NCBI GenBank assembly: GCA_036003885.1
Contig: DASYSA010000010.1
Span: 1 to 64,000 of the forward strand
DNA length: 64,000 nucleotides
Direction: 5' to 3'
DNA from: DASYSA01 sp036003885
Lineage (GTDB): Bacteria; Acidobacteriota; Blastocatellia; UBA7656
In this document: positions 1 to 10,897 of the stretch, piece by piece
How the letters are laid out: each line of letters opens with the position of its first letter
Position numbering within the stretch: the stretch's first letter is position 1
Notes under the pieces: generated by a model
Seen by the model: the letters and a program-made list of their open reading frames with translations, nothing else
The model's database searches: none
What the model was told of the DNA's origin: nothing
Made by a program: the position numbers and the translations under genes

Positions 1-56
1 GCGAAACGAAATTGCCAATCCTGGCCTCTTTCGATATGTTACCTTACTTGAGCGAT

Positions 57-138
57 GCGAAAGTGGCGGAATTGGCAGACGCGCCAGACTTAGGATCTGG
101 TACCGAGAGGTGTGGGGGTTCGAGTCCCCCCTTTCGCA
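57..138 (+). tRNA. tRNA-Leu (anticodon TAG)
   Basis: The 7-bp acceptor stem GCGAAAG/CTTTCGC pairs positions 57-63 with 131-137, with A138 as discriminator. The anticodon stem CCAGA/TCTGG encloses loop CTTAGGA, giving anticodon TAG for CUN leucine codons. A long variable arm (type II tRNA) and a T arm with GTTCGAG follow. The 3' CCA is not encoded. It sits just upstream of tig. Confidence 0.95.
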
Positions 139-223
139 TCAATACTCGATTCGTGTCGCCACGTGAGAGCGTTTCGCTAGGCTTGTCACGAGCTTCTCGA
201 TCAGGATAAGAGGCCAGTCGATC

Positions 224-1606
224 TTGAACATAACCGTCACAGATCAAGAACAATGTAAGAAGCTGGTGCGCCTTGCGATTCCAAGCGAAGCTGTGCGCGC
301 TGAAACCGACAAGGTCGTCGTAAACCTCGCCCGCCAGGTTAACGTACCCGGATTCAGGCGGGGGCACGTGCCCGGCTCGGTAATCAGGACGAGATTCCGC
401 AAAGAGCTCCGCGAAGAAGTGATCTCGCACCTGCTCCCGAACGCGCTTGGCGATGCCATTCGCGAAAAGGCTCTTAGAGTAGTTGGAGAGCCGTCCTTGG
501 AAGACTTCAAGTTCAATGACGATGAGTCGATCGACGCCAGCTTCACCGTGGAGGTCGCTCCTGAGTTCGAGATTGCAAACTACAAGAGCATTGCGTTGAG
601 GAAGCGGGTCTACAAGATCCGCGATGAGGATGTAGTAACAGCGATCGATCACCTCCGCGAGGGTTTCGCCGAGCTCGTCCCGGTAGAAGACCGGGGCGCC
701 CAAACGGGGGACCTCCTAACGCTCAACGTGAAAGGCGTCGTCGCCGAGAAGACTCCAGAGTCTCCGGTATCGGAAGAGGCTCCACCCGCCGAAAGCCTGG
801 ACATAAATCAGGAGGATCTCGAAATCGAGTTAGGCGGCCGCGGCGTCCTGACCGAATTCAACGAAGCGCTCTCCGGGTCGACGGTCGGCGATGTTCGAAC
901 CTTCGTCGTAGCGTATCCGGCCGACTACAAGCCTGAGAAGTACGCGGGCCGGACGTTCAACCTCACTGCGGAAGTAACGGCTGTGCGGGCCAAGGAGCTT
1001 CCCGAAGTGGACGATGCATTGGCGAGCAGCGTCAACGAAACCTTCGGAACAATCGACGATCTGCGGGCGGACATCCGCTCGAAATTCGAGCACGAGGCCT
1101 CGCACAAGACAGAAGAGGAACTGCGATCCGCGGCGATTGAGCAACTCGTCGATCGCAATCGCTTCGAGGTACCTCAATACATTGTAGAAAAGCAGATGGA
1201 TTCGCGCATCAACTCACTGGTGCGCCAGTTCGCAAGTCAGGGGATAGATCCTCGCCAGTTAAAGATCGACTGGGAGGCGGCCCGCGAGGGCCAACGAGAA
1301 CGGGCCGAACGCGAAGTCCGCGGATCATTCGTCCTCGATCGTATCGCCGAACTGGAGCATATTGAAGTAAGCGAAGCAGAGATCGACAGCGAGGTCGAAC
1401 AGTTTGCCGCGCGCACGCGGCAAACGATGGAGGCATTGAAAGCACGCTTGACAAAGGAAAAGGCGCTGGATAGTATCAAGGAGCAGATCAGAAACCGCAA
1501 AGCCCTTGATTTTGTAATATCTTCCGCAGAAATCCGAACAGAAGAGATAGAGGGGTTAGGTGCGGAAGAGGCGGCGGTGAGTGGTGACGAGGGTCAAGCG
1601 AGCTGA
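224..1606 (+). CDS. tig: Trigger factor (ribosome-associated chaperone and prolyl isomerase)
   Basis: Cytosolic chaperone that docks at the ribosomal exit tunnel and folds nascent chains. The 460-residue length is normal for the family. The N-terminal ribosome-binding domain carries the docking motif as GFRRGHVP (about residues 44-51). An FKBP-type isomerase domain follows (about 150-255), with a Pro/Glu-rich insertion near residues 175-195 that looks like a flexible loop, and the rest is the helical chaperone arm. I chose the TTG at 224 because the purine-rich GGATAAGAGG lies about 10 nt upstream and no ATG is better placed. clpP, clpX and lon follow on the same strand, the common tig-clpP-clpX order. 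Confidence 0.95.
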   Translation: MNITVTDQEQCKKLVRLAIPSEAVRAETDKVVVNLARQVNVPGFRRGHVPGSVIRTRFRKELREEVISHLLPNALGDAIREKALRVVGEPSLEDFKFNDDESIDASFTVEVAPEFEIANYKSIALRKRVYKIRDEDVVTAIDHLREGFAELVPVEDRGAQTGDLLTLNVKGVVAEKTPESPVSEEAPPAESLDINQEDLEIELGGRGVLTEFNEALSGSTVGDVRTFVVAYPADYKPEKYAGRTFNLTAEVTAVRAKELPEVDDALASSVNETFGTIDDLRADIRSKFEHEASHKTEEELRSAAIEQLVDRNRFEVPQYIVEKQMDSRINSLVRQFASQGIDPRQLKIDWEAAREGQRERAEREVRGSFVLDRIAELEHIEVSEAEIDSEVEQFAARTRQTMEALKARLTKEKALDSIKEQIRNRKALDFVISSAEIRTEEIEGLGAEEAAVSGDEGQAS

Positions 1607-1743
1607 GGGATAAGTAAGGCTGTAATGATCTGCCGATCTCGCCCTCCCTCGATACTGCTGCGGACCTCAACTTCACCCAAGAGAAATCGGCCTCGGACGC
1701 CATCGCCACAGAAAGCAACTTCCCCGACCGAGTGGAGAGCTAG

Positions 1744-1749
1744 TATAAT
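1744..1749 (+). promoter_or_regulatory. Candidate -10 box of the clpP promoter
   Basis: A perfect TATAAT lies 7 nt before the clpP ATG at 1756. No good -35 is visible 16-18 nt upstream. Transcription from here would start at or near the ATG, giving a nearly leaderless mRNA. The alternative is that translation starts at an internal ATG (1780 or 1795). Confidence 0.45.
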
Positions 1750-1755
1750 ACGGGC

Positions 1756-2382
1756 ATGAATCCAGGTGATCGCAGTCGCATGTTTAGTGAACGCATGGCG
1801 CTCGTTCCTATGGTGGTCGAACAGACTGCACGTGGCGAGCGTGCTTTTGATATTTATTCACGACTCCTCAAAGACAACATCATCTTCATAGGCACCCCGA
1901 TTGACGATACCATCGCGAATCTGGTTGTAGCCCAGCTCCTGTTCCTGGAAGCGGAAGACCCGGATCGAGACATCTCGTTATACATCAACAGCCCCGGCGG
2001 ATCTATCACAGCCGGCATGGCGATCTACGACACGATGCAGTTCATCCGGCCCGACGTCACAACGATATGCGTCGGCCAGTGCGCGTCGATGGGTGCGTTG
2101 CTCCTTGCGGCCGGTTCAGCAGGTAAACGACTCGCCCTGCCCAACGCCCGCATTCTGATCCATCAGCCGTCCATAGGCGGCATCTCGGGACAGGCAACAG
2201 ATATTAGAATCCACGCTGAAGAGATAATGCGTATGCGCCAGCTTACGAGCCAGATCCTGGCCAAACATAGCGGACAGGATATGGAAGTAATCGAACGCGA
2301 CGTCGAACGAGACAGAATAATGAGCGCGTATCAGGCAAAGGAATACGGCCTGATCGATCAGGTCATTTCTCACCGAGAGTGA
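1756..2382 (+). CDS. clpP: ATP-dependent Clp protease, proteolytic subunit
   Basis: Serine protease that forms the tetradecameric chamber of ClpXP/ClpAP. Aligned with E. coli ClpP, the catalytic triad is S111 (in GQCASMGA), H136 (in LIHQP) and D186 (in ERDVERD). The 13 residues before [10 protein letters not shown] match the length of the E. coli propeptide, which supports the ATG at 1756. The protein is 208 residues. clpX lies 138 bp downstream on the same strand. Confidence 0.97.
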   Translation: MNPGDRSRMFSERMALVPMVVEQTARGERAFDIYSRLLKDNIIFIGTPIDDTIANLVVAQLLFLEAEDPDRDISLYINSPGGSITAGMAIYDTMQFIRPDVTTICVGQCASMGALLLAAGSAGKRLALPNARILIHQPSIGGISGQATDIRIHAEEIMRMRQLTSQILAKHSGQDMEVIERDVERDRIMSAYQAKEYGLIDQVISHRE

Positions 2383-2390
2383 CGGTAAAG

Positions 2391-2470
2391 GAAACGATGA
2401 ACGATGGGCGCTGAATGATAAATCGGGGATTGCGAGGTTCCGCGTTTGTCATTCATCCTTCATCGCTCCG
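2391..2470. repeat. Intergenic inverted repeat, GATGAA/ATTCATC word family
   Basis: Imperfect inverted repeat filling the clpP-clpX gap. The left arm (about 2396-2422) is rich in GATGAACGATG and GAATGAT words. The right arm (about 2445-2469) carries their complements TCATTCATCCTTCATCG. It could fold as an mRNA hairpin. It belongs to the family of locus-specific word repeats seen at about ten other gaps here. Confidence 0.6.
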
Positions 2471-2520
2471 AAGTGCCTCCAACGCGAAAGCGCTAGAACC
2501 TTAGGAAGATCGGAGACCGG

Positions 2521-3753
2521 ATGAGAAGAGGCGATGACACCTTACGCTGCTCGTTTTGCGGCAAATCGCAGAATGAGGTCAAAAAGCTGATTGCCGGCCC
2601 AACCGTCTACATCTGCAACGAGTGCATAGATATTTGCAATGAGATCATCACCGATGATCAACAGCAAGAGACCGCCTCGCGTCGTCCGCCCTTGCCCAAG
2701 CCGATCGAGATAAAAGAATTTCTCGATGACTACGTGATAGGCCAGGACGAAACCAAGAAGAAACTAGCTGTTGCCGTCTACCAGCACTACAAACGCGTCG
2801 ACATGCTCAAGCGGCGCACTTCAGACATAGAGATCCAGAAGTCGAACATATTGCTCATAGGGCCAACCGGAACCGGCAAGACGCTGCTTGCACAAACGCT
2901 GGCCAGAATGCTCAACGTGCCGTTCACAATCGTCGATGCCACTACGTTGACCGAAGCCGGTTACGTTGGAGAGGACGTTGAAAACATCATCCTGAAATTG
3001 TTGCAGGCCGCAAATGGGGACATCGAACGCGCGCAGACAGGCATAATCTACATAGATGAGATAGACAAGATTTGCCGCAAAGATGAAAACCCATCCATCA
3101 CGCGAGACGTCTCCGGCGAGGGTGTGCAGCAGGCATTGCTAAAGATATTGGAGGGTACAATCGCCAATGTGCCGCCTCAGGGCGGGCGCAAGCATCCCCA
3201 TCAGGAGTTCTTTCCGGTCGACACGACGAACATTCTCTTCATTTGTGGCGGCGCCTTCGTGGGCCTGGAGAAGGTCATCGAAAAGCGGATCGGCAAGAAG
3301 GCACTGGGTTTCAACGCCAACGTAAAGAGCGCGCGCAAGCAGAGGTTGAGCGAGACACTCTGTCAGGTCGAGCCGGAGGACATGATCAAGTTCGGCCTGA
3401 TACCGGAGTTTGTCGGGCGGCTGCCTGTGTGCGGCACTCTCCACGAACTGGACGAAGCGGCAATGGTCGAGATCCTGACCGAGCCGAAGAATGCGCTGGT
3501 CAAACAGTATCAGAAGCTCTTCGAATACGAAGGCGTCAAGCTGCGATTCCTCGACGATGCCCTCGTGGCCGTCGCTCGCATGGCTTGTGAACGCAAGGTT
3601 GGGGCTCGCGGCCTTAGAATGATTCTCGAGGAGCTCATGCTCGATGTGATGTACATGCTGCCTTCCCACAAGAAGGTCAAAGAGTTCGTTGTGACGCGGG
3701 AAATGGTCGAAAGCCGCCGCGCGACCTTCCCGGTCCTGGAGAAAGCGGGATGA
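2521..3753 (+). CDS. clpX: ATP-dependent Clp protease, ATP-binding subunit ClpX
   Basis: AAA+ unfoldase that feeds substrates to ClpP. The N-terminal zinc-binding domain has four cysteines at C10, C13, C32 and C35, the ClpX signature. Walker A is GPTGTGKT at residues 114-121, followed by Walker B ([10 protein letters not shown]) and a ClpB-type small C-terminal domain. The 410 residues are typical. The ATG at 2521 is preceded by GGAGACCGG. It is co-oriented with clpP and lon. Confidence 0.97.
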   Translation: MRRGDDTLRCSFCGKSQNEVKKLIAGPTVYICNECIDICNEIITDDQQQETASRRPPLPKPIEIKEFLDDYVIGQDETKKKLAVAVYQHYKRVDMLKRRTSDIEIQKSNILLIGPTGTGKTLLAQTLARMLNVPFTIVDATTLTEAGYVGEDVENIILKLLQAANGDIERAQTGIIYIDEIDKICRKDENPSITRDVSGEGVQQALLKILEGTIANVPPQGGRKHPHQEFFPVDTTNILFICGGAFVGLEKVIEKRIGKKALGFNANVKSARKQRLSETLCQVEPEDMIKFGLIPEFVGRLPVCGTLHELDEAAMVEILTEPKNALVKQYQKLFEYEGVKLRFLDDALVAVARMACERKVGARGLRMILEELMLDVMYMLPSHKKVKEFVVTREMVESRRATFPVLEKAG

Positions 3754-3820
3754 GACGGCCTGGCATGCGGCTTGGGCTCCAAATGCAGGAGCGTCCGATG
3801 GGGGATCCTAGAAATTAATC

Positions 3821-6253
3821 ATGAATGAATTCAGCGACAGCACACCCAGCGACGTGGTGAGATGCCCCATGGTACCCATCCGGGATGTGGTCGTCTTCCC
3901 GTACACGATAGTTGCATTTGTGATCGGACGGCCGGCGAGCGTCCGCGCGCTCGAGGCCGCGCTTCGAGGCGACAAGACAATATTTCTCGCGACTCAGCAC
4001 GACGCGACGATCGACGAACCCATTGTCGAACAGGTCTACTCAGTCGGCACGATCGCGAGGATAACTCACAATCTGCGGCTGCCGGATGGAAACATAAAGG
4101 TAATGGTCGAGGGTATCGAACGTGCACGCTCGGTCAGGGTCGAGGATACGGGCGATTACTGGCTTGCGACCTTGAGGAAGACCGCTCTTGCAGTGGAGCC
4201 GCGTTCGCGGCTGAACGCCCTTATCGGGCGCATTGGCTCCCTGGTCGATCAGTACGTGCGCCAGTCAACGGAGCTTGCGAACCCCGAGACCCTCACAACC
4301 GCCTTGAGGAATGATGACCCGGCGAGGTTGTGCGACACGATCGCTTCGAACCTGAAGATCTCGGTCGAGGACAAGCAGGGATTGCTGGAGATCTTCCCGG
4401 TCCAGGACCGGCTGGTGAGGCTGATTGAGGTTCTCGAAGTCGAGCTCGAGAAGATTCAAGTCGACCGCGCGATCCACGGACGAGTCAAGCGGCAGATGGA
4501 GCGCGCCCAGAAAGAGTACTACCTCAACGAGAAGATCAAAGCCATTCACAAGGAACTGGGACGCAAGGACGAGAAGGCTGAGCTGGAAGAACTAAAGCAG
4601 AAGATCGAAGCCGCTGGAATGTCCAAGGACGCCTACGAAAAGGCTCTGGCCGAGCTTCGCAGACTCGAGCAGATGCCACCTATGTCGGCTGAAAGCACAG
4701 TGTCTCGCAATTATCTGGACTGGCTGCTGGCGGTGCCATGGAAGGACAAGACTGAAGAGGTTCGGGACATCAAGGCGGCACAGGAAGTCCTGGACGCTGA
4801 TCACTACGGATTGGAAAAGGTGAAGGAACGCATTCTCGAGTACCTGGCGGTGCGTCAGCTCGTCGAACGCCCGCGCGGCTCAATTCTCTGCTTCGTCGGA
4901 CCTCCGGGCGTTGGCAAGACCAGCCTGGGAAGGTCGATCGCCAAAGCGACGGGTCGAAAATTCGTGCGCCTCTCTCTGGGTGGCGTGCGCGATGAAGCTG
5001 AGATCCGGGGCCATCGGCGCACCTACATCGGGGCGCTACCCGGTCAGATTATTCAGATGATGAAGAAGGCCGCGACGGTCAATCCACTCATCATGCTCGA
5101 TGAGGTCGACAAACTCGGGATGGACTTCCGAGGGGATCCCTCCGCCGCATTGCTCGAAGTGCTCGACCCTGAGCAGAACTTCGCGTTCCACGATCATTAC
5201 CTGGACGTCGAATATGACCTGTCGAATGTCATGTTCATCGCGACGGCAAATGTGCTTCACACGATCCCGGCGGCGCTGCAGGACAGGCTCGAGATCATCC
5301 GGCTGGCAGGCTACACCGAGCACGAGAAGATCCAGATTGCCAAGCGCCATCTGCTACCCAAGCAACTCGAAAGCAACGGCCTGAAGGAAGAGCACGTCAA
5401 CTTCTCCGAAGATGGACTGTACACGATCACCCAGTTCTACACGCGCGAGGCGGGTGTGAGAAATCTTGAACGCGAGATTGCATCAGTCCTTCGCAAACTC
5501 GCGCGCCGGATGCTGACGGGGGAAACACCGGCAGAGAACCAGGAAAACGTCACCGGCGATCTTGTTAAGGAGTTGCTTGGACCCACGCGTTTCCGCCCGC
5601 ACGCTCTTGAGGAGCAAAGTGAAATCGGGCTTGCAACAGGCCTGGCCTGGACCGAAGTTGGCGGCGAAGTATTACACATCGAAGCCTCGCTGATGAGCGG
5701 GCGCGGCAACATAACGCTTACGGGCAAGCTGGGCGAGGTCATGCAGGAGTCGGCGAGAGCGGCACTCTCTTGCGTGAGAGCCAGAGCCAAGCTGCTCGAC
5801 ATCACTCCGGATTTCTATAAAAAGTATGATCTGCATCTGCATGTACCCGAGGGCGCGATTCCCAAGGACGGCCCTTCGGCTGGGATCGCGATTGCGACGG
5901 CGATCGTATCGGTTCTGACTCAGATTCCGGTTCGTCGCGATGTTGCAATGACGGGCGAGATCACGCTTCGAGGAAGAGTGCTGCCGATCGGTGGAGTGAA
6001 AGAGAAGTTACTTGCCGCCCACCGGGCAGGCATAACCACGGTGGTGTTGCCGAAGGAGAATGCAAAGGACCTGGTCGAGCTTCCGGTCGAGGTGAGGGAA
6101 GCGCTGACGATCCATACCATTGAGAGTGTGGATGAGCTGTGGAGGATTGCGCTGGAACGGCCCATAACCAGAGAGGTCCCCACGCCGGAGGTTCCCATTT
6201 GGGGACAGCAGCCGCCAGTTGACGCTCCGACTTCCAATCAGACCATTGAATAA
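3821..6253 (+). CDS. lon: ATP-dependent Lon protease
   Basis: Cytosolic AAA+ serine protease for damaged and regulatory proteins. The 810-residue chain has an N-terminal substrate-binding domain (about 1-200), coiled-coil linker, AAA+ module with Walker A GPPGVGKT (360-367), and a C-terminal protease domain with the Ser-Lys dyad S686 (in GPSAGIA) and K729. This is bacterial LonA architecture. The tail after residue 780 is Pro-rich and variable. The ATG at 3821 has no strong Shine-Dalgarno. Confidence 0.97.
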   Translation: MNEFSDSTPSDVVRCPMVPIRDVVVFPYTIVAFVIGRPASVRALEAALRGDKTIFLATQHDATIDEPIVEQVYSVGTIARITHNLRLPDGNIKVMVEGIERARSVRVEDTGDYWLATLRKTALAVEPRSRLNALIGRIGSLVDQYVRQSTELANPETLTTALRNDDPARLCDTIASNLKISVEDKQGLLEIFPVQDRLVRLIEVLEVELEKIQVDRAIHGRVKRQMERAQKEYYLNEKIKAIHKELGRKDEKAELEELKQKIEAAGMSKDAYEKALAELRRLEQMPPMSAESTVSRNYLDWLLAVPWKDKTEEVRDIKAAQEVLDADHYGLEKVKERILEYLAVRQLVERPRGSILCFVGPPGVGKTSLGRSIAKATGRKFVRLSLGGVRDEAEIRGHRRTYIGALPGQIIQMMKKAATVNPLIMLDEVDKLGMDFRGDPSAALLEVLDPEQNFAFHDHYLDVEYDLSNVMFIATANVLHTIPAALQDRLEIIRLAGYTEHEKIQIAKRHLLPKQLESNGLKEEHVNFSEDGLYTITQFYTREAGVRNLEREIASVLRKLARRMLTGETPAENQENVTGDLVKELLGPTRFRPHALEEQSEIGLATGLAWTEVGGEVLHIEASLMSGRGNITLTGKLGEVMQESARAALSCVRARAKLLDITPDFYKKYDLHLHVPEGAIPKDGPSAGIAIATAIVSVLTQIPVRRDVAMTGEITLRGRVLPIGGVKEKLLAAHRAGITTVVLPKENAKDLVELPVEVREALTIHTIESVDELWRIALERPITREVPTPEVPIWGQQPPVDAPTSNQTIE

Positions 6254-6259
6254 CGGTGA

Positions 6260-6307
6260 CAGTGATGCGTGTTGCGCCGGTCACGGGTCACCCATCACGC
6301 ATCGCTG
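6260..6307. repeat. Short inverted repeat before engB
   Basis: CAGTGATGCGTG (6260-6271) pairs, with one G-T position, with CACGCATCGCTG (6296-6307). The loop contains CACGGGTCACCC words. It ends at the engB start codon, so an RNA hairpin here could limit ribosome access. Confidence 0.5.
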
Positions 6308-6943
6308 ATGAGAATCAAGAGCGCCACGTTTGTTAAAAGCGCCACTGCTCTCGAGCATTATCCGCGCGACGGCCGGGCGGAAATAGCTTTCCTTGGTCGT
6401 TCCAACGTCGGCAAGTCAAGCTTGATAAATAGCCTGTTGGGTGTGCGAGGATTGGCACGCACCAGCAACACGCCGGGACGCACTCAGCTTATCAACTTCT
6501 TCCTGATAAATGATGCGTTTCGCTTTGTGGACCTCCCGGGCTATGGTTATGCGCGGGTACCGATTGCCGTGAAAGACCAGTGGGGGCCGATGATCGAGAA
6601 GTATCTTGCGATCCGACCCAATCTTGTGCTATCAGTAGTCATCACTGATTCGAGGCGTGAGCCCACCGAGTTAGACCAGCTGATGACAGGGTGGTTGAAA
6701 TCCAGGGGAAGGCCATTCATCATCGTTGCAACCAAGGCCGACAAGCTCAGCAGCAATAAGCTGAGGGAGAATCTCAGGCACGCGTCAGAGGTGTTCGGTA
6801 AGAGCGATCTCATCCCATATTCAGCGGTCACGCGAAGTGGGGCGGACCGCATCTGGAAACGGATCACCGGGCGGATCGCGGATTACGGATCGCAGATTGC
6901 CGATCATGGATTGATAGACAGTTTAGATACTCTCCACTCCTAG
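6308..6943 (+). CDS. engB: Ribosome biogenesis GTPase EngB/YsxC (YihA)
   Basis: Small TRAFAC GTPase needed for large-subunit assembly. The 211-residue form from ATG 6308 begins MRIKSATFVKSA, like homologues. G1 is GRSNVGKS, G3 is DLPGYG and G4 is TKAD. An upstream in-frame start at 6269 would add 13 residues translated from the inverted repeat and is unlikely. The last ~25 residues come from a repeated GGATCGC/GATTGCC tract, so the C-terminus seems to have been extended or overwritten by repeat sequence. Confidence 0.93.
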   Translation: MRIKSATFVKSATALEHYPRDGRAEIAFLGRSNVGKSSLINSLLGVRGLARTSNTPGRTQLINFFLINDAFRFVDLPGYGYARVPIAVKDQWGPMIEKYLAIRPNLVLSVVITDSRREPTELDQLMTGWLKSRGRPFIIVATKADKLSSNKLRENLRHASEVFGKSDLIPYSAVTRSGADRIWKRITGRIADYGSQIADHGLIDSLDTLHS

Positions 6944-7200
6944 CAGGGTGCTGAAGAGGGGAACCCTGTCACGAAGGCACAGAGTGACACAATCAACAAC
7001 GACAAGGAGCCAGTCCAGGTGCGGTCTTCGCATCGCCGTATTTCTTTGCGGCCCGGAAACAGACTTTTTTTCAGCCGCCCGCTAGATCAAGCCCGAGATC
7101 CAGGAGATTCGCAAATGTGCGATCACTACGCGAATCCTTCAGACAATTCCGCGCCGCGAGGCATACACGCGGCACTAAAATGTGAGGAAAACAGAATAAC
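6944..7200 (+). other. Intergenic leader upstream of rho, no gene seen
   Basis: About 257 bp without a convincing coding region. rho mRNAs in several bacteria have long autoregulated leaders, so an attenuating leader is possible, but I see no strong hairpin or diagnostic motif. Confidence 0.35.
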
Positions 7201-8475
7201 ATGGCAGAAGAAGTAAATGAGTTGATGGACATTGGCGAACTCAAAGATATGTCCATCTCAAAGCTCACCCATATAGCAAAGGAGCTGGACATCCCGGGCG
7301 CCACCGGGATGCGCAAACAGGAGCTGATCTTCAAGATCCTCCAGGCTCAGACCGAAAAGAGCGGCCTGATATTCTCCGAGGGCGTGCTTGAGACGCTGCC
7401 CGACGGATTTGGCTTCCTGCGCGCCCCCGACTACAACTACCTGCCCGGACCCGACGATATATACGTCAGCCCCTCGCAGATTCGAAAATTCGACCTGCGC
7501 ACCGGCGACACTATCTCCGGCCAGATCCGGCCTCCCAAGGAAGGTGAGCGCTACTTTGCGTTGATCAAAGTCGAGGCGATCAACTTCGAGCCGCCAGAGC
7601 TGGCAAGAGATCGGGTCTTCTTCGATAATCTCACCCCGCTCTATCCCGAGGAGAAACTGCGCCTGGAGACCGATCAGGAGAACCTCGCCGCTCGCGTGCT
7701 GGATCTCATGACCCCGATTGGAAAAGGCCAGCGGGCCCTCATCGTCGCTCCACCTCGAACCGGAAAGACGATGCTCCTCCAGAACATCGCCAACTCGGTC
7801 ACCCGGAATCATCCGGAGGTCACCCTGATAGTTCTGCTGATCGATGAACGGCCCGAGGAAGTCACCGACATGCAGCGCTCTGTTCACGGCGAAGTCATAA
7901 GCTCGACCTTCGACGAGCCCCCGACCCGCCACGTCCAGGTCGCGGACATGGTTATCGAGAAAGCGAAGCGGCTCGTGGAGTACAAACGGGACGTCGTAAT
8001 CCTGCTCGATTCCATCACCAGACTCGCGCGGGCGCACAACTCGGTCGTCCCCCCCTCGGGCAAGATCCTGTCCGGCGGCATCGACTCGAATGCGTTGCAG
8101 AAGCCGAAGCGATTCTTCGGCTCAGCCAGAAACATTGAGGAGGGTGGCTCGCTCACGATAATCGCTACTGCTTTGATAGACACGGGATCCAGAATGGACG
8201 ACGTGATCTTCGAAGAGTTCAAGGGCACCGGCAACCTCGAGATCAATCTGGATCGAAAGCTCACCGAGAAGCGTATCTTCCCTTCGATCGACATCAACAA
8301 GTCCGGTACTCGCAAGGAAGAGTTGCTGCTGGCGCCGCCCGACTTCAACCGCATCATTGTACTGCGCAGGGTGCTATCGCAGCTTTCACCCACTGAGGCT
8401 ATGGAGCTCCTGCTCGATAAGCTGAGCAAGACGAAAGCCAACTCGGACTTCCTGGATTCGATGCAGTCTCAGTAG
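7201..8475 (+). CDS. rho: Transcription termination factor Rho
   Basis: Hexameric RNA-dependent ATPase that terminates transcription. The chain is 424 residues, about the length of E. coli Rho. It has the N-terminal helical Rho_N domain (about 10-50), the cold-shock-like RNA-binding domain with GFGFLRAP (about 65-125), and the RecA-like motor with Walker A PPRTGKT and the [10 protein letters not shown] segment. No extra insertion in the RNA-binding domain is visible. Start ATG 7201 is preceded by GAGGAAAACAG. Confidence 0.97.
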   Translation: MAEEVNELMDIGELKDMSISKLTHIAKELDIPGATGMRKQELIFKILQAQTEKSGLIFSEGVLETLPDGFGFLRAPDYNYLPGPDDIYVSPSQIRKFDLRTGDTISGQIRPPKEGERYFALIKVEAINFEPPELARDRVFFDNLTPLYPEEKLRLETDQENLAARVLDLMTPIGKGQRALIVAPPRTGKTMLLQNIANSVTRNHPEVTLIVLLIDERPEEVTDMQRSVHGEVISSTFDEPPTRHVQVADMVIEKAKRLVEYKRDVVILLDSITRLARAHNSVVPPSGKILSGGIDSNALQKPKRFFGSARNIEEGGSLTIIATALIDTGSRMDDVIFEEFKGTGNLEINLDRKLTEKRIFPSIDINKSGTRKEELLLAPPDFNRIIVLRRVLSQLSPTEAMELLLDKLSKTKANSDFLDSMQSQ

Positions 8476-8501
8476 TTTCGCATTCACACAAAACCCGATC
8501 G

Positions 8502-8529
8502 GCGCCGCCTTCAGTCACTAAGGCGGCGC
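8502..8529 (+). terminator. GC-rich hairpin after rho
   Basis: GCGCCGCCTT (8502-8511) pairs perfectly with AAGGCGGCGC (8520-8529) around an 8-nt loop. No T tract follows, so it may stabilise the mRNA 3' end or act with Rho rather than being a classic intrinsic terminator. Confidence 0.5.
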
Positions 8530-8644
8530 GCCGTTGAAAGTCCCGGTTGAGATGCGCCTGTCGTTAACAGCCGCATCTCACGAGGCGCCGCAACCTGCGC
8601 GGTCTGCACAGATGCGTAGTTGATAATCCCAAGGAGAGCCTGTC

Positions 8645-10774
8645 ATGACTTCCTTCAGGGCCATTGCTCTGGCCGCAGGCATTGCGCTGGTCACTGCCGG
8701 CTCCACCGGGGCGCAGAGATCATTCAAGTATCCGGAGTCTAAAAGGATGGATCAGGTTGATGACTACCACGGCACCAAAGTAGCCGACCCGTATCGCTGG
8801 CTCGAGGATGCGGACTCTGAAGAAACCAGAGCCTGGGTGGCAGCACAGAACAAACTGACCCACAGCTATCTCGATGAAATACCGGCAAGGGCCCAGATCA
8901 AGGAACGCTTAACCAAACTGTGGAATTTTGAGAGGTTCAGCGCACCCTTTAAAGAGGGCGACCGCTACTTCTATTCCAAGAACGATGGTCTGCAAAACCA
9001 GAGCGTCATCTATACGACCACATCCCTGGACTCACGCGCCGAAGTGCTAATAGACCCGAACAACCTCTCAAGCGACGGCACGGTTGCGCTCACGGGCCTG
9101 GAGATCAGCCGCGACGGCAAACTGATGGCGTATGGACTCTCCACCTCCGGGTCTGACTGGCAGGAGTGGAGGGTGCGCGACGTCGAGACCAGAAAAGACC
9201 TTCCCGACCTGGTAAAATGGGTGAAGTTCTCCAGTGCATCGTGGACACCTGACGGCAAGGGGTTTTTCTATAGCCGCTATGATGAGCCCAACGAAAAGAC
9301 CAAGATGGCCGCCGCGAACTATTTTCAGAAACTCTACTTTCATCGCGTCGGCACGCTTCAGTCCGAAGACCTCCTGGTCTATGAACGGCCCGATCAAAAA
9401 GAGTGGGGATTCGGCGGCACTGTCACCGAAGACGGCCGCTACCTGATCATCAGCGTATGGAAAGGGACCGATCGCAAGAACCGGATCTACTATAAAGACC
9501 TTCAAGCCAGGGACGCCAGGGTAGTCACGCTGCTCGATGAGTTCGATGCATACTACGGCTTCGTTGGCAACGACGGACCACTCTTTTGGTTTCAGTCCGA
9601 CTTCAATGCTCCTCGGGGAAGACTCGTCGCTATCGACACAACAAAGCCCGAGCGGAAAAACTGGAGGGAACTGGTCCCTCAAACCGCCGACACTCTCGAC
9701 AGCGTCACTGTAGTGCACGATAGGTTTATCGCTTCCTACTTGAAAGATGCTCGCACCCAGGTCAAGGTGTTCAAACTCGACGGGACGTTCGTGCGAGAAG
9801 TTGACCTGCCCGGTATCGGAACCGCGCGAGGATTTGGGGGGAAGCGCAAAGACAGAGAGACGTTTTATGCCTTCACTGGATTCACTACCCCGACCACCAT
9901 CTATCGTTATGACGTCGCAACCGGCAAGAGCACGATCTTTCGGCGCCCGAAAGTCGATTTCAATCCCGGCGACTACGAGACGAAACAGGTCTTCTATGAA
10001 AGCAAGGACGGCACGCGGGTACCGATGTTCATTGTTCACAAGAAAGGCTTGATCCTGAACGGCGCCAATCCGACCTACCTCTATGGTTACGGCGGCTTCA
10101 ACATTCCGACCGTTCCGGCGTTCTCGGTCAGTAATCTTGTGTGGATGGAGATGGGGGGCGTCTACGCTTCCGCCAATCTTCGTGGCGGAGGCGAATACGG
10201 CGAAGATTGGCACCAGGCGGGCACAAAACTGCAAAAGCAGAATGTGTTCGACGACTTCATCGCAGCGGCTGAGTGGCTGATCGCGAACAAGTACACATCG
10301 ACGCCAAAGCTCGCAATCGGCGGCGCAAGCAATGGCGGCCTCCTCGTAGGAGCCGCCCTCACTCAACGTCCTGACCTGTTCGGAGCGGCCCTGCCCGCGG
10401 TGGGCGTCATGGACATGCTTCGCTTTCAGAAGTTCACAATCGGTTGGGCGTGGGTCTCCGACTACGGGTCCTCAGATAACCAGGAAGAGTTCAAGGCGCT
10501 GTACGCCTATTCTCCGCTGCACAATATCAAACCGGGGACCAGGTATCCGCCGACAATGGTGACAACAGCCGACCATGATGACCGGGTCGTACCCGGCCAC
10601 AGCTTTAAGTTCGCCGCGGCTTTGCAGGCCTCGCAGGGAGCGCCGGCTCCAGTCTTGATTCGCATCGAGACCAAGGCGGGGCATGGCGCGGGCAAACCTA
10701 CCTCGAAAGTGATTGAAGAGATCGCGGACTGTTGGGGCTTCCTTGTAAGGGTGCTGGGAATGAACCCAGCGTAG
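8645..10774 (+). CDS. Prolyl oligopeptidase (S9A family), exported
   Basis: Serine peptidase that cuts short peptides after proline. A signal peptide ending near AGSTGAQ (about residue 23) predicts export to the periplasm. The N-terminal half is the seven-bladed beta-propeller and the C-terminal third is the alpha/beta hydrolase with nucleophile S562 in GGASNGG and H680 in KAGHGAG. At 709 residues it matches family length. An ATG at 8645 follows AAGGAGAGCC, a good ribosome-binding site. It stands alone between rho and the convergent regulator gene. Confidence 0.93.
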   Translation: MTSFRAIALAAGIALVTAGSTGAQRSFKYPESKRMDQVDDYHGTKVADPYRWLEDADSEETRAWVAAQNKLTHSYLDEIPARAQIKERLTKLWNFERFSAPFKEGDRYFYSKNDGLQNQSVIYTTTSLDSRAEVLIDPNNLSSDGTVALTGLEISRDGKLMAYGLSTSGSDWQEWRVRDVETRKDLPDLVKWVKFSSASWTPDGKGFFYSRYDEPNEKTKMAAANYFQKLYFHRVGTLQSEDLLVYERPDQKEWGFGGTVTEDGRYLIISVWKGTDRKNRIYYKDLQARDARVVTLLDEFDAYYGFVGNDGPLFWFQSDFNAPRGRLVAIDTTKPERKNWRELVPQTADTLDSVTVVHDRFIASYLKDARTQVKVFKLDGTFVREVDLPGIGTARGFGGKRKDRETFYAFTGFTTPTTIYRYDVATGKSTIFRRPKVDFNPGDYETKQVFYESKDGTRVPMFIVHKKGLILNGANPTYLYGYGGFNIPTVPAFSVSNLVWMEMGGVYASANLRGGGEYGEDWHQAGTKLQKQNVFDDFIAAAEWLIANKYTSTPKLAIGGASNGGLLVGAALTQRPDLFGAALPAVGVMDMLRFQKFTIGWAWVSDYGSSDNQEEFKALYAYSPLHNIKPGTRYPPTMVTTADHDDRVVPGHSFKFAAALQASQGAPAPVLIRIETKAGHGAGKPTSKVIEEIADCWGFLVRVLGMNPA

Positions 10775-10897
10775 CCTGGGGTCAGGCCCTCGATTCTGCG
10801 ATTTGAGGGCGACGAAGACTACTGGCTATGGGACAAACCAGGCCCCTGCAAGGACTCTTGATTCGTCTAAGACCTTGCTCTCGGACACTACCCGGGC

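Noticed and set aside
12..209. 65-codon open frame over the tRNA-Leu
   Set aside because: It reads through the tRNA gene, which is well supported by its secondary structure.
9068..10366. 432-codon open frame antisense to the prolyl oligopeptidase gene
   Set aside because: Lies wholly within a well-supported gene on the other strand; a codon-bias shadow with no recognisable domain.
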